DNA of 64,000 bases. Origin: Ruminococcus sp. (GTDB taxonomy: Bacteria; Bacillota; Clostridia; Oscillospirales; Ruminococcaceae). The first letter of the stretch is position 1; each line of letters opens with the position of its first letter. The notes under the pieces are model-generated. The model was not told the origin of the DNA, ran no database searches, and saw nothing but the letters and a program-made list of their open reading frames with translations. Positions 43,604 to 52,142 of the stretch are shown piece by piece. Made by a program: the position numbers and the translations under genes. The DNA is taken from NCBI GenBank assembly GCA_017622925.1, contig JAGAQC010000004.1:25608-89607 (forward strand), given 5' to 3'.

Positions 43604-44773
43604 ATGAACAAAAAAATAAGCCTTGGACTTACGCTCAGTCTTATAGCCGTTTCTGTTGCGGTAACTTTTATACTGACATCCTTTTTTTCGCTTCAAAGCT
43701 TCAATACAAAGGTCGTAGACGTCAACGAAAAGGCAAAGAAATACTCCGCGCTTCAATCTCTTGACACTATCGTCAGAGAAAACTATTTAGGCGATATTAA
43801 CGAACAGTCTCTCGAGGACGGCATTATGAAAGGCTACGTCAACGGTCTCGGAGACAAATATTCACGCTATCTCACAGCAGAAGAACATCTTACACAGCTT
43901 AACAACGATTCGGGTACGCTCGTGGGTCTTGGTCTGACTCTTTCGGAGGACGAAAGCGGATATATTCGTATCTCTGAAATTCTCAGCGACTCCCCTGCCG
44001 CTGATTCGGGTATCATGCTTGACGACCTGATAACCACCATAAACGGCATTGACGTTAAAACTATCAGCTTTTCGGAAGCGGCTGACGCTATGAAAGGTGT
44101 AGAAGGTTCTACGATCACCCTTACCGTCCGCCGCGATGGAAAAGACACCGAATATACCATTGTACGCCGTTCAATAGTGGTCAATTCCGTTGAATCCGAA
44201 ATGCTCGGCGGACTTATAGGCTACATCAAAATAAACGGATTCAAAAAAAATACTCCCGAACAGTTCATAGACGCTTTGGAACGCCTTACCGCCAACGGTG
44301 CGGAGGCTCTTGTAATAGACCTCAGAGATAATGTCGGCGGACTTATTACGTCCCTGCAAGGCTGTCTCGACCCCCTGCTTCCCGAAGGCGTGATAGCCGT
44401 TGCAGAGTACAAAGACGGTCATTCCGAAACGCTGGTATATTCCGACTCCTCGGAAATTGATCTGCCGATAGTTATACTCGTCAATCAAAAAACAGCAAGC
44501 GCAGCAGAGCTTTTTTCAGCTTCGCTCCGTGATTTCGGCAAAGCCGTACTGGTCGGCGAACAGACCTACGGAAAAGGCGTTATGCAGAATATAATTGAGC
44601 TTGACAACGGCGGCGCGTTGACGCTTACTGTTGCGGAATGTAAAACTGTATACACTCCGTGCTGCAACGGTATCGGTCTTACTCCCGACTACCCCGTTGA
44701 AAACGGCGACGACGGCATTGACCTACAGTATAATAAGGCTATTGAAGTCATAAATCAAATGAAAGCTCAGTAG
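43604..44773 (+). CDS. C-terminal processing protease CtpA (S41 family)
   Basis: 389 residues from ATG 43604 (GGAGA upstream); two nearby upstream ATGs are possible. One N-terminal membrane anchor (LGLTLSLIAVSVAVTFILTSFF), a PDZ domain (about 100-185), and the S41 catalytic domain with the Ser-Lys dyad: Ser in QKTASAAELFSASL and Lys in EQTYGKGVMQ. Exported Ctp proteases degrade or trim wall-associated proteins, including hydrolase regulators, which fits its place after FtsEX and the M23 hydrolase. Confidence 0.93.
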   Translation: MNKKISLGLTLSLIAVSVAVTFILTSFFSLQSFNTKVVDVNEKAKKYSALQSLDTIVRENYLGDINEQSLEDGIMKGYVNGLGDKYSRYLTAEEHLTQLNNDSGTLVGLGLTLSEDESGYIRISEILSDSPAADSGIMLDDLITTINGIDVKTISFSEAADAMKGVEGSTITLTVRRDGKDTEYTIVRRSIVVNSVESEMLGGLIGYIKINGFKKNTPEQFIDALERLTANGAEALVIDLRDNVGGLITSLQGCLDPLLPEGVIAVAEYKDGHSETLVYSDSSEIDLPIVILVNQKTASAAELFSASLRDFGKAVLVGEQTYGKGVMQNIIELDNGGALTLTVAECKTVYTPCCNGIGLTPDYPVENGDDGIDLQYNKAIEVINQMKAQ

Positions 44774-44777
44774 AATA

Positions 44778-44939
44778 AGAGCCTGTTTAATATCTCTTCG
44801 CGCACGTCTTTTCGGCAAAATTTGCCGATTACTGCGTTGAAAAATCTCACCATACGACAGTATGCTTTCGCTTTTTCGCCTTGTACTCGACAAATTTATG
44901 CTCGAAAATCCACACTCGCCGAGATATTAAACAGGCTCT
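44778..44939. repeat. Large imperfect palindrome, family copy B
   Basis: Begins AGAGCCTGTTTAATATCTC and ends with the exact inverse of those 19 bases; inner parts pair partially. Core at 44851-44870: CATACGACAGTATGCTTTCG. It starts 5 nt after the ctpA stop codon. No coding frame. Same family as copies A and C by the shared core, although the outer arms differ. Confidence 0.8.
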
Positions 44940-44941
44940 AA

Positions 44942-44980
44942 TATTCCCGTTCTGAAAAAAATCAGGACGGGAATGTTTTT
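44942..44980 (+). terminator. Terminator downstream of ctpA
   Basis: ATTCCCGT...CTGA pairs with TCAG..ACGGGAAT around an A-rich loop, followed by TGTTTTT. Confidence 0.75.
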
Positions 44981-45074
44981 ATAAACTGTAAACTTAATAT
45001 ATACATAGTTTTAACATATGCTGATATATGGTTTTTATATTGTGTTAAAATAAAAAAATATATTAAAAAGCTAT

Positions 45075-45102
45075 TTGCAAACTGAGAAAAATATGGTATA
45101 AT
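45075..45102 (+). promoter_or_regulatory. Promoter of the phosphohexomutase gene
   Basis: TTGCAA (45075-45080), 16-nt spacer, TATAAT (45097-45102), giving a leader of about 105 nt with no structure I recognise. Confidence 0.6.
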
Positions 45103-45216
45103 ATAAGTGTATTTGTATAGGATAAATAGAATGCGGTACTTGCGAAGTATAATGAGCCGCTAAGAATTGAGATAAATTGCCATGCAAATGCAATATATCT
45201 TTTTGGAGGTATTTTT

Positions 45217-46929
45217 ATGAACGAAAGAGAGCTTTATACGCTTTGGTGCGAGAATGCAAAAGCCGATCCCGACCTTCAGGCGGAGCTTGTTAGCATAAAA
45301 AATGACGACGAAGCTATAAGAGACAGATTCTACAGAGACCTTGAATTCGGCACGGGCGGTCTGCGCGGCGTTATTGGCGCAGGTACGAACCGCATGAATA
45401 TCTACACGGTTATGCGCGCAACTCAGGGCTTTGCCGACTACCTCAATCAGGAATATGCTTCCCCGAGCGTTGCCGTTTCCTACGACAGCCGTATAAAGAG
45501 CGATGTTTTCTCAAAGGCTGCGGCGGCAGTCCTTGCAGCCAACGGGATCAAGGTACATATATACCCCGAGCTTATGCCTACCCCCTGCCTTTCCTTTGCA
45601 GTTCGCAAGCTGAATTGTCAGGGCGGCATCATGATAACCGCAAGTCATAATCCCGCAAAATACAACGGCTACAAGGTTTACGGCGATGACGGATGTCAGA
45701 TAACTCTCCGCGGCGCTGAGATAATCCTTGAAAAAATAAATTCTCTCGATATTTTCAATGATATAAAGTCCTCCGATTTCGACGAGGAAGTCGCAAAGGG
45801 CAATATTAAGTTTATCGGAAATGATGTTACGGAGGCGTTTTACGAGAACGTTCTTGCAGAGGGCATCAACACCGACCTTTGCGCGTCAAGCGGACTTAAA
45901 GTTGTGTACACTCCCCTCAACGGCACGGGAAACAAGCCCGTCCGTGAAATTCTGAAACGCATCGGTATTACCGACGTCACTGTAGTCAAGGAACAGGAAA
46001 ATCCTGACGGAAACTTCACTACCTGCCCCTATCCGAATCCCGAGATACGTGAGGCTCTTGAAGTCGGACTCCGCTACTGTAACGAGGTCAAACCAGACCT
46101 TCTTCTTGCAACCGACCCCGACTGCGACCGTGTGGGAATTGCAGTTCCCGACGGCGACGGCTACGCTCTTTTCAGCGGCAACGAAGTCGGAGCAATGCTT
46201 CTTGAATATATTGCCGACCAGCGTATCAAAAAAGGCACTATGCCGCAAAATCCGATCGCCGTTAAAACTATCGTTACGACCGATATTGTCAACTCTATCG
46301 GCAAGGAGTACGGCGTTGAGATAATCGACGTTCTCACAGGCTTCAAGTTCATCGGCGAACAGATCGGACTTTTAGAAGCCAAGGGTGAGGAAAACCGCTA
46401 TATATTCGGTTTCGAGGAGAGCTACGGCTACCTCTCTGGCGGCTACGTTCGTGACAAGGACGCCGTAAACGCTTCCATGCTTATCTGCGAAATGGCTGCA
46501 TTTTACCGCACTCAGGGAATTTCGCTGCTTCAGGCTCGTGAGAATATGTACAAAAAGTACGGCATGTTCTATCAGACCCTCTACAGCTTCACCTTTGAGG
46601 GCGAAAGCGGCATGAAAAAAATGGACGAGATAATGACTACCCTCAGAAACGACCCTCCTGCGGCTATTGCCGATATTCCTGTTGTAAGATTTGACGACTA
46701 CAAATCGGGAACGTCAAAGGATATTTCCACGGGCGAGGTCAAAGAACTTTCGCTCCCCAAGTCAAACGTGCTTGCGTTCTTTCTTGAGGGCGGCTCTAAG
46801 GTGATCGTTCGTCCCTCGGGAACTGAGCCGAAGATCAAGACATATCTCACCGCAAAGCAGCCTACACGTCCAGAAGCCGAAGCTCTCGAAAAGAGACTTC
46901 ATGACGAGTTTTCTAAGAATTTCCAGTAA
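45217..46929 (+). CDS. Alpha-phosphoglucomutase/phosphomannomutase (PgcA-like)
   Basis: 570 residues, full length for the PgcA group. Phosphoserine loop TASHNPAKYNGYK (about residue 145), metal loop ATDPDCDRVGIA (about 295), sugar loop GFEESYGYLSGGYV (about 400) and phosphate-binding RPSGTEPKIKTYL near the C-terminus. It interconverts glucose-6-P and glucose-1-P (or the mannose forms), linking glycogen, wall polymer and phosphorylase products such as mannose-1-P to glycolysis. Strong GGAGGT ribosome site; own promoter. Confidence 0.93.
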   Translation: MNERELYTLWCENAKADPDLQAELVSIKNDDEAIRDRFYRDLEFGTGGLRGVIGAGTNRMNIYTVMRATQGFADYLNQEYASPSVAVSYDSRIKSDVFSKAAAAVLAANGIKVHIYPELMPTPCLSFAVRKLNCQGGIMITASHNPAKYNGYKVYGDDGCQITLRGAEIILEKINSLDIFNDIKSSDFDEEVAKGNIKFIGNDVTEAFYENVLAEGINTDLCASSGLKVVYTPLNGTGNKPVREILKRIGITDVTVVKEQENPDGNFTTCPYPNPEIREALEVGLRYCNEVKPDLLLATDPDCDRVGIAVPDGDGYALFSGNEVGAMLLEYIADQRIKKGTMPQNPIAVKTIVTTDIVNSIGKEYGVEIIDVLTGFKFIGEQIGLLEAKGEENRYIFGFEESYGYLSGGYVRDKDAVNASMLICEMAAFYRTQGISLLQARENMYKKYGMFYQTLYSFTFEGESGMKKMDEIMTTLRNDPPAAIADIPVVRFDDYKSGTSKDISTGEVKELSLPKSNVLAFFLEGGSKVIVRPSGTEPKIKTYLTAKQPTRPEAEALEKRLHDEFSKNFQ

Positions 46930-46976
46930 ATAATCAACAGAGCAAAAGTTAAATATGAAAAATATTTACAATGCTC

Positions 46977-47005
46977 TTGACAAATCATCAGGGATATGAT
47001 ATAAT
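46977..47005 (+). promoter_or_regulatory. Consensus promoter of rpmE
   Basis: Perfect TTGACA (46977-46982), 17-nt spacer, perfect TATAAT (47000-47005). Confidence 0.8.
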
Positions 47006-47093
47006 ATAATCCTAATGTATGCTTGCACTACTGTCTAAGGTAACTGATGGGCTGCACGATTTACAGAAAATAAATATAAATGAGGTGAAAATC

Positions 47094-47297
47094 GTGAAAG
47101 AGGGAATCCATCCTAACTTTGTAAAGACTACTATTACATGCCATTGCGGAAATGTGATCGAAACAATGTCCACAAAGGAAAATATCAAGGTTGAAATCTG
47201 CTCAAAGTGCCATCCTTTCTATACAGGAAAGCAGAAGCTTGTTGATACAGGCGGACGCGTTGACAGATTCAAGAGACGTTTCAACTTAGATAAGTAA
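47094..47297 (+). CDS. rpmE: 50S ribosomal protein L31
   Basis: 67 residues from GTG 47094, chosen because GAGGTG lies 6 nt upstream and L31 proteins begin (M)KEGIHPNF; a longer reading from 47019 has no support. It is the zinc-binding C+ form, with Cys in TCHCGN and [10 protein letters not shown]. Ends with RRFNLDK. Consensus promoter and strong terminator make it a single-gene unit. Confidence 0.96.
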   Translation: MKEGIHPNFVKTTITCHCGNVIETMSTKENIKVEICSKCHPFYTGKQKLVDTGGRVDRFKRRFNLDK

Positions 47298-47304
47298 TTT
47301 CAAT

Positions 47305-47330
47305 AAGCCGCTCACCCCGAGCGGCTTTTT
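47305..47330 (+). terminator. Terminator of rpmE
   Basis: AAGCCGCTC / GAGCGGCTT stem, 5-nt loop, followed by TTT. Confidence 0.92.
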
Positions 47331-47368
47331 GGTACATACAAGTTTTTCGCCAATTTTCGAGGTTTTCT

Positions 47369-48007
47369 ATGAATTATTTTACGATCGAACGGCCTGCAAG
47401 CAGTTCGTTTACCGAAAAAAAATCCGAATTTATCGGCTATATTGCGCCCGTTAAAACAAATGTCGAAGCGGTCGCTTTTATTAACCAGATCAAAGCCATG
47501 CACCGCAAAGCTCGCCACAACGTTTACGCTTATATCCTGCGTGAGGGCAATATTTCCAGATATTCCGACGACGGCGAACCACAGGGAACAGCGGGTATCC
47601 CTGTGCTTGAAGTTTTGCAAAAGCGTGGGTTGACAGACGTGTGCCTTGTCGTTACACGATATTTCGGCGGTATCCTGTTAGGCGGCGGCGGACTGCTCCG
47701 CGCATATTCCCATGCGGCGTCCATTGCCTGCGATGCCGCTCACATAATGGATATGCGGCTTTGTCATCGTCTGAAAATCGAGACCGACTACAACTTATAC
47801 GGAAAAATAAGCTATATTCTTCCGAACTTCAACATTCTCACCGTTAATTCCGACTTCGCCGATACGGTAACTCTTGAAATTCTCGTAATGTCCGAACGCC
47901 TTGACGCTCTCAAAAAAGAACTGACGGAAGTCACCAACGGCTCGGCAAATGTAACAGACGAGGGCGAATTATTCGAGGATTTTTCATCAGTTATTACAAA
48001 CTTTTGA
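47369..48007 (+). CDS. YigZ/IMPACT family protein
   Basis: 212 residues. N-terminal UPF0029 domain with KKSEFIGYIAPV, HNVYAYILREG, SDDGEPQGTAGIPVLEVL and RYFGGILLGGGGLLRAYSHAA, then a C-terminal DUF1949-like ferredoxin-type domain. Bacterial members resemble eukaryotic IMPACT, which restrains the Gcn2 stress kinase; the bacterial role is unclear, possibly linked to ribosomes. Normal length; own ribosome site (GAGG). Confidence 0.9.
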   Translation: MNYFTIERPASSSFTEKKSEFIGYIAPVKTNVEAVAFINQIKAMHRKARHNVYAYILREGNISRYSDDGEPQGTAGIPVLEVLQKRGLTDVCLVVTRYFGGILLGGGGLLRAYSHAASIACDAAHIMDMRLCHRLKIETDYNLYGKISYILPNFNILTVNSDFADTVTLEILVMSERLDALKKELTEVTNGSANVTDEGELFEDFSSVITNF

Positions 48008-48091
48008 TTTTTGCGCAGAAAAATAAAGGATATTTTTTATTTCGACAGTATAAGTTAATTAGAGCTTTAATTTGAAAAGGAGTGAAACAAA

Positions 48092-49087
48092 ATGACTGTA
48101 CGTGAAAAAAACGAACGGCTTGAAGCGGCATCACTGTGTAAATTTGCTTGCATGAGTACAGACGCCGAAATGACAAGGCGCAGGCGTGACGAGGAAAAAT
48201 GCCCTTACCGTACTGATTTTCAGCGTGACCGTGACCGCATACTCCATTGCAACTCCTTTCGCCGATTAAAACGCAAAACTCAGGTTTTCCTGTCACCTGT
48301 GGGCGACCATTACCGCACACGGCTGACCCATACGCTCGAAGTCTCGCAGATCGCTCGGACTATTTCAAGATGTATGGACCTGAACGAGGACCTGACCGAA
48401 GCAATTGCTTTAGGTCACGATCTTGGACACTCCCCTTTCGGACATTGCGGCGAATCCGTGCTGAACGACATATGCCCTCACGGATTCAAACATTATCTCC
48501 AGAGCGTCCGTGTGGCGGAACGTCTTGAAAAGGACGGAAAAGGACTGAACCTGACCTATGCTGTCCTCAACGGTATAGAGTGCCACACCAATATGACCGC
48601 CGCAACCCGAGAGGGCTGTGTTGTGCGGCTTGCGGACACTATCGCCTACATAAACCACGATATTGAGGACTCTATACGTGCAGGAGTTCTCAAAGCAGAA
48701 CAGCTCCCGAAGGACTGCACCGACGTTCTCGGAGAAACGAAAACAAAGCGTATTACTGCTCTCATAGCTTCGGTTATTGCTCACGGCGGTGAAAAAATTG
48801 ACTTTGAACCAAATATCCGCAAGGCTCACGACGACCTGAGAAGCTTTATGTTCAAGACGGTCTACACCAATCCTGCCGCAAAACAGGAGGAGGGCAAGGC
48901 TGAACTTCTTATACGCAAGCTTTACAGCTATTTTAAGGAAAACTCCGCAAAGCTGCCCGAGCTTTACCGTGAAATAGCCGAAGAATCGGATCTCGACCGC
49001 GCAGTCTGCGACTATATCTCAGGCATGAGCGACGAGTATGCCGTTGATCTTTACACTGAACTTTTTGTTCCCAAATTCTGGAAATAA
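48092..49087 (+). CDS. dgt: HD-domain dGTP triphosphohydrolase
   Basis: 331 residues. HD-domain metal motifs: RLTHTLEVSQIARTI (His), ALGHDLGHSPFGHCGE (HD pair) and LADTIAYINHDIEDSIRAG (Asp). N-terminal FQRDRDRILHCNSFRRLKRKTQVF is typical of the dGTPase family. It cuts dNTPs to nucleoside and triphosphate, affecting dNTP pools. As in many Clostridia it immediately precedes dnaG (47-nt gap) and sigA. AAAAGGAGTGA precedes the ATG. Confidence 0.93.
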   Translation: MTVREKNERLEAASLCKFACMSTDAEMTRRRRDEEKCPYRTDFQRDRDRILHCNSFRRLKRKTQVFLSPVGDHYRTRLTHTLEVSQIARTISRCMDLNEDLTEAIALGHDLGHSPFGHCGESVLNDICPHGFKHYLQSVRVAERLEKDGKGLNLTYAVLNGIECHTNMTAATREGCVVRLADTIAYINHDIEDSIRAGVLKAEQLPKDCTDVLGETKTKRITALIASVIAHGGEKIDFEPNIRKAHDDLRSFMFKTVYTNPAAKQEEGKAELLIRKLYSYFKENSAKLPELYREIAEESDLDRAVCDYISGMSDEYAVDLYTELFVPKFWK

Positions 49088-49134
49088 ACTGCATTGCAGC
49101 CCGTGTGAACATTGCCCGTAAAGGAGTGTGAAAT

Positions 49135-50880
49135 ATGGCGGTAAACGATGAATTTACCATGGCTCTCAGAAACGCCAATCCTATAGATACTGTTATAAAT
49201 TCCTATGTTCAGCTAAAAAAGCGAGGCAGGACTTTCGTCTGCAACTGCCCGTTCCACTCGGAAAAAACGCCCTCGTTCACCGTTTTCCCCGATACGCAGA
49301 GCTTTTACTGCTTTGGCTGCGGTACGGGCGGCGACGTGATAACTTTTGTAATGAAAGCGGAAAATCTCGATTTCATGGAGGCTGTCAGACTTCTTGCCGA
49401 ACGGAGCGGTATGGAAGTCCCCGAAAGAAACAAAAAATCCTCCGACAACGCTCACAGACGAACGAGAATTTACGAAATGAATCGCCTTGCCGCCAATTTT
49501 TTCTATAAAAATCTTCTGAACAACAACGACAGATCGGGTCTCAACTACTTCATAGAACGCCGTCTAAGTCCGCAAACCATAAAAAAATACGGTCTCGGCT
49601 ACGCTTCAAACTCATGGGACGAACTTTGCCGCATGCTGACCTCGAAAGGTTACTCCGAAAATGAAATTATCGACGCATGGCTCGGCGGACGTTCTCAGAA
49701 AACGGGCAGGCTCTTTGACTTGTTCCGTCACCGTGTAATGTTCCCTATAGTTGACATGCGCGGAAACGTTATCGGATTCGGCGGACGAGTTCTTGACGAT
49801 TCTAAGCCGAAATACCTTAACACAGGCAAAACGCTCGTTTTTGACAAGGGGTCTAACCTTTTCTCAATGAACTTTGCGAAAAATTCCGACAGCAAACAAA
49901 TAATACTCTGCGAGGGCTATATGGACGTTATAGCTGTCAATCAGGCAGGCTTTGAGAACGTCGCGGCTACTCTCGGAACGGCTATAACTCCCGATCAGGC
50001 ACGGCTTATCAGCCACTATGCCGATGAGGTCATTATCGCCTATGACAGCGACGGGGCAGGTCAGGCGGCTACAAGAAAAGCAATATCTCACTTTTCGGAC
50101 GTGGGGCTTCAAACCCGTATCCTCCGCATGGAGGGCGTAAAAGACCCCGATGAATATATAAAAAAATTCGGCGCGCAACGGTTCAGAATGCTTATTGAAA
50201 AATCTCATGACGCCAATAATTTTCTGCTCGACCGCTGCGAAACCGACCTTGACATTGAAACTGAAGCCGGAAAGGTGGAGCTTTTGAAGCGTGTATCAAA
50301 GGTTCTTGCCGATATTCCTACAGCGCTTGAACGTGAGGTCTACATTTCAAGGACGGCAAAAAAATATGATTTTTCCGTTGACGTCCTTAAAACCCATATT
50401 GACAGCCTGATCAGAAAAAATAACTATAATCAAAAAAACAGTCAGTGGCGGACTATCAAGACACAAACGGCTATGCCGAGGGACGACATCAACCCCGAGG
50501 CGGTGAAGTTCAAAAAAGAAGCGAAAGCTGAGGAAACTATCATCTGTATGCTTTTGCGACACCCCGAGGACGCGGCAAAAATCAGAACCGCAGCTCCTCC
50601 CGATACTTTTGTTACCACTTTTAACAAAAAAGTATACGAAGCGATACTCAATGCGGCGGAGACCTCGGATAAATTTTCACTTTCCCTTATCGGAGATGAA
50701 TTTTCTCCCGATGAACTGGGTAAAATATACGGCATACAGGCAAAAAACCGTGAAATGACAATAACCTCTGCGTCCCTTACGGATTGTGCGGAGGTTCTCC
50801 GACAACACAAAGATACACCGACAGACGGTAATATTTCCGACGACGAACTGATAAATATGTTTCAGGCTAAGAAGCATTGA
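49135..50880 (+). CDS. dnaG: DNA primase DnaG
   Basis: 581 residues. CHC2-type zinc finger at the N-terminus (CNCPFHSEKTPSF...FYCFGCGTGGD), the RNA-polymerase core (about 110-250), TOPRIM catalytic site in CEGYMDVIAVNQAG and YDSDGAGQAATRKA, and a C-terminal helicase-interaction domain that is shorter and more variable. It makes the RNA primers for replication. Middle gene of the dgt-dnaG-sigA cluster, the low-GC version of the macromolecular synthesis operon. Confidence 0.97.
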   Translation: MAVNDEFTMALRNANPIDTVINSYVQLKKRGRTFVCNCPFHSEKTPSFTVFPDTQSFYCFGCGTGGDVITFVMKAENLDFMEAVRLLAERSGMEVPERNKKSSDNAHRRTRIYEMNRLAANFFYKNLLNNNDRSGLNYFIERRLSPQTIKKYGLGYASNSWDELCRMLTSKGYSENEIIDAWLGGRSQKTGRLFDLFRHRVMFPIVDMRGNVIGFGGRVLDDSKPKYLNTGKTLVFDKGSNLFSMNFAKNSDSKQIILCEGYMDVIAVNQAGFENVAATLGTAITPDQARLISHYADEVIIAYDSDGAGQAATRKAISHFSDVGLQTRILRMEGVKDPDEYIKKFGAQRFRMLIEKSHDANNFLLDRCETDLDIETEAGKVELLKRVSKVLADIPTALEREVYISRTAKKYDFSVDVLKTHIDSLIRKNNYNQKNSQWRTIKTQTAMPRDDINPEAVKFKKEAKAEETIICMLLRHPEDAAKIRTAAPPDTFVTTFNKKVYEAILNAAETSDKFSLSLIGDEFSPDELGKIYGIQAKNREMTITSASLTDCAEVLRQHKDTPTDGNISDDELINMFQAKKH

Positions 50881-50995
50881 TTTATTTCGGGAGGACACTC
50901 CCCCGCTGCAAAAATATTATCAGCTTTAACTGATGATATTGCAAGGATCAAATCAAAAATTTCATCCAAATCATTAAAATACAGGAGGATGTATA

Positions 50996-52081
50996 ATGGA
51001 TAACAAGAAAAATACCATAGACGCTCTTATCGAACAAGGACAGGCTCACGGCAAACTTACAACAAAGGAGATCACCGATGCCCTTGAGGAGCTTGATTTT
51101 GACGTTGACCAGATCAACAGCTTCTACGACCGCTGTGAAGCTCTCAATATAGAGATAGTCGAGGACATGAACGTTGATACGGACCTTAAGATCGGTCTGG
51201 ATTCCACTATAACCGACGATCTCGAAATGGCGCTCTCCACTGAGGGTATCGCCATTGACGACCCTGTAAAGGTGTACCTCAAGGAGATCGGACGTGTTCC
51301 GCTTCTTGCAACGGAGGAGGAGATCGAGCTTGCCCAGCGCATGATGAAAGGCGACCGCTATGCTAAAAAACGCCTTTGCGAAGCCAACCTCCGTCTTGTT
51401 GTAAGCATCGCCAAAAAATATGTGGGCAGAGGTATGCAGTTCCTCGACCTTATTCAGGAGGGTAACTTAGGTCTTATCAAGGCTGTGGAAAAGTTCGACT
51501 ACACCAAAGGATTCAAGTTCTCAACATACGCAACATGGTGGATACGTCAGGCTATTACAAGAGCTATCGCCGATCAGGCAAGGACTATCCGAATCCCAGT
51601 TCATATGGTGGAAACTATTACCAAGGTCAAAAAAGTCTCCTCGCAGCTCCTCCACGAAAACGGTCACGACCCAAGTCCCGAGGAGATCGCAGATAAACTC
51701 AATATGCCCGTGGACAAGGTACGCGATATAATGCGTGTTGCGCAAGACCCTGTATCTCTCGAAACTCCTATAGGCGAGGAGGAGGACAGCCACCTCGGAG
51801 ACTTTATTCCCGATGACGACGCCCCTGCTCCTGCCGAAGCTGCCTCCCATACGCTTTTAAAGGAGCAGCTTAACGAAGTCCTCAACACTCTTACCGAACG
51901 GGAAGCAAAGGTTCTTAAACTCCGCTTCGGTCTCGAGGACGGCAAAGCTCGTACTCTTGAAGAAGTCGGTCAGCGTTTTGACGTTACACGGGAGCGTATA
52001 CGTCAGATCGAGGCAAAGGCGCTCCGTAAGCTTCGCCACCCCAGCCGCAGCAAAAAGGTCAAGGATTTTCTGGACGAATAA
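50996..52081 (+). CDS. sigA: Primary sigma factor SigA (RpoD)
   Basis: 361 residues, the size of Firmicute SigA. Region 1.1 (about 1-75), region 1.2 [17 protein letters not shown], region 2 with [38 protein letters not shown] and [13 protein letters not shown], region 3, and region 4 helix-turn-helix [30 protein letters not shown]. It directs core RNA polymerase to the -35/-10 promoters listed here. The dnaG-sigA gap (50881-50995) holds two hairpins (about 50889-50906 and 50907-50942). Confidence 0.98.
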   Translation: MDNKKNTIDALIEQGQAHGKLTTKEITDALEELDFDVDQINSFYDRCEALNIEIVEDMNVDTDLKIGLDSTITDDLEMALSTEGIAIDDPVKVYLKEIGRVPLLATEEEIELAQRMMKGDRYAKKRLCEANLRLVVSIAKKYVGRGMQFLDLIQEGNLGLIKAVEKFDYTKGFKFSTYATWWIRQAITRAIADQARTIRIPVHMVETITKVKKVSSQLLHENGHDPSPEEIADKLNMPVDKVRDIMRVAQDPVSLETPIGEEEDSHLGDFIPDDDAPAPAEAASHTLLKEQLNEVLNTLTEREAKVLKLRFGLEDGKARTLEEVGQRFDVTRERIRQIEAKALRKLRHPSRSKKVKDFLDE

Positions 52082-52142
52082 TGCGGTTGTTACATAACCC
52101 TTGTATTTGTTAAATCAATTTATCAGTATCAAAGGAGTTGCC

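Noticed and set aside
44778-44939. Simple transcription terminator for ctpA
   Set aside because: Too long and complex; a conventional terminator follows at 44942-44980, and the core motif matches other repeat copies.
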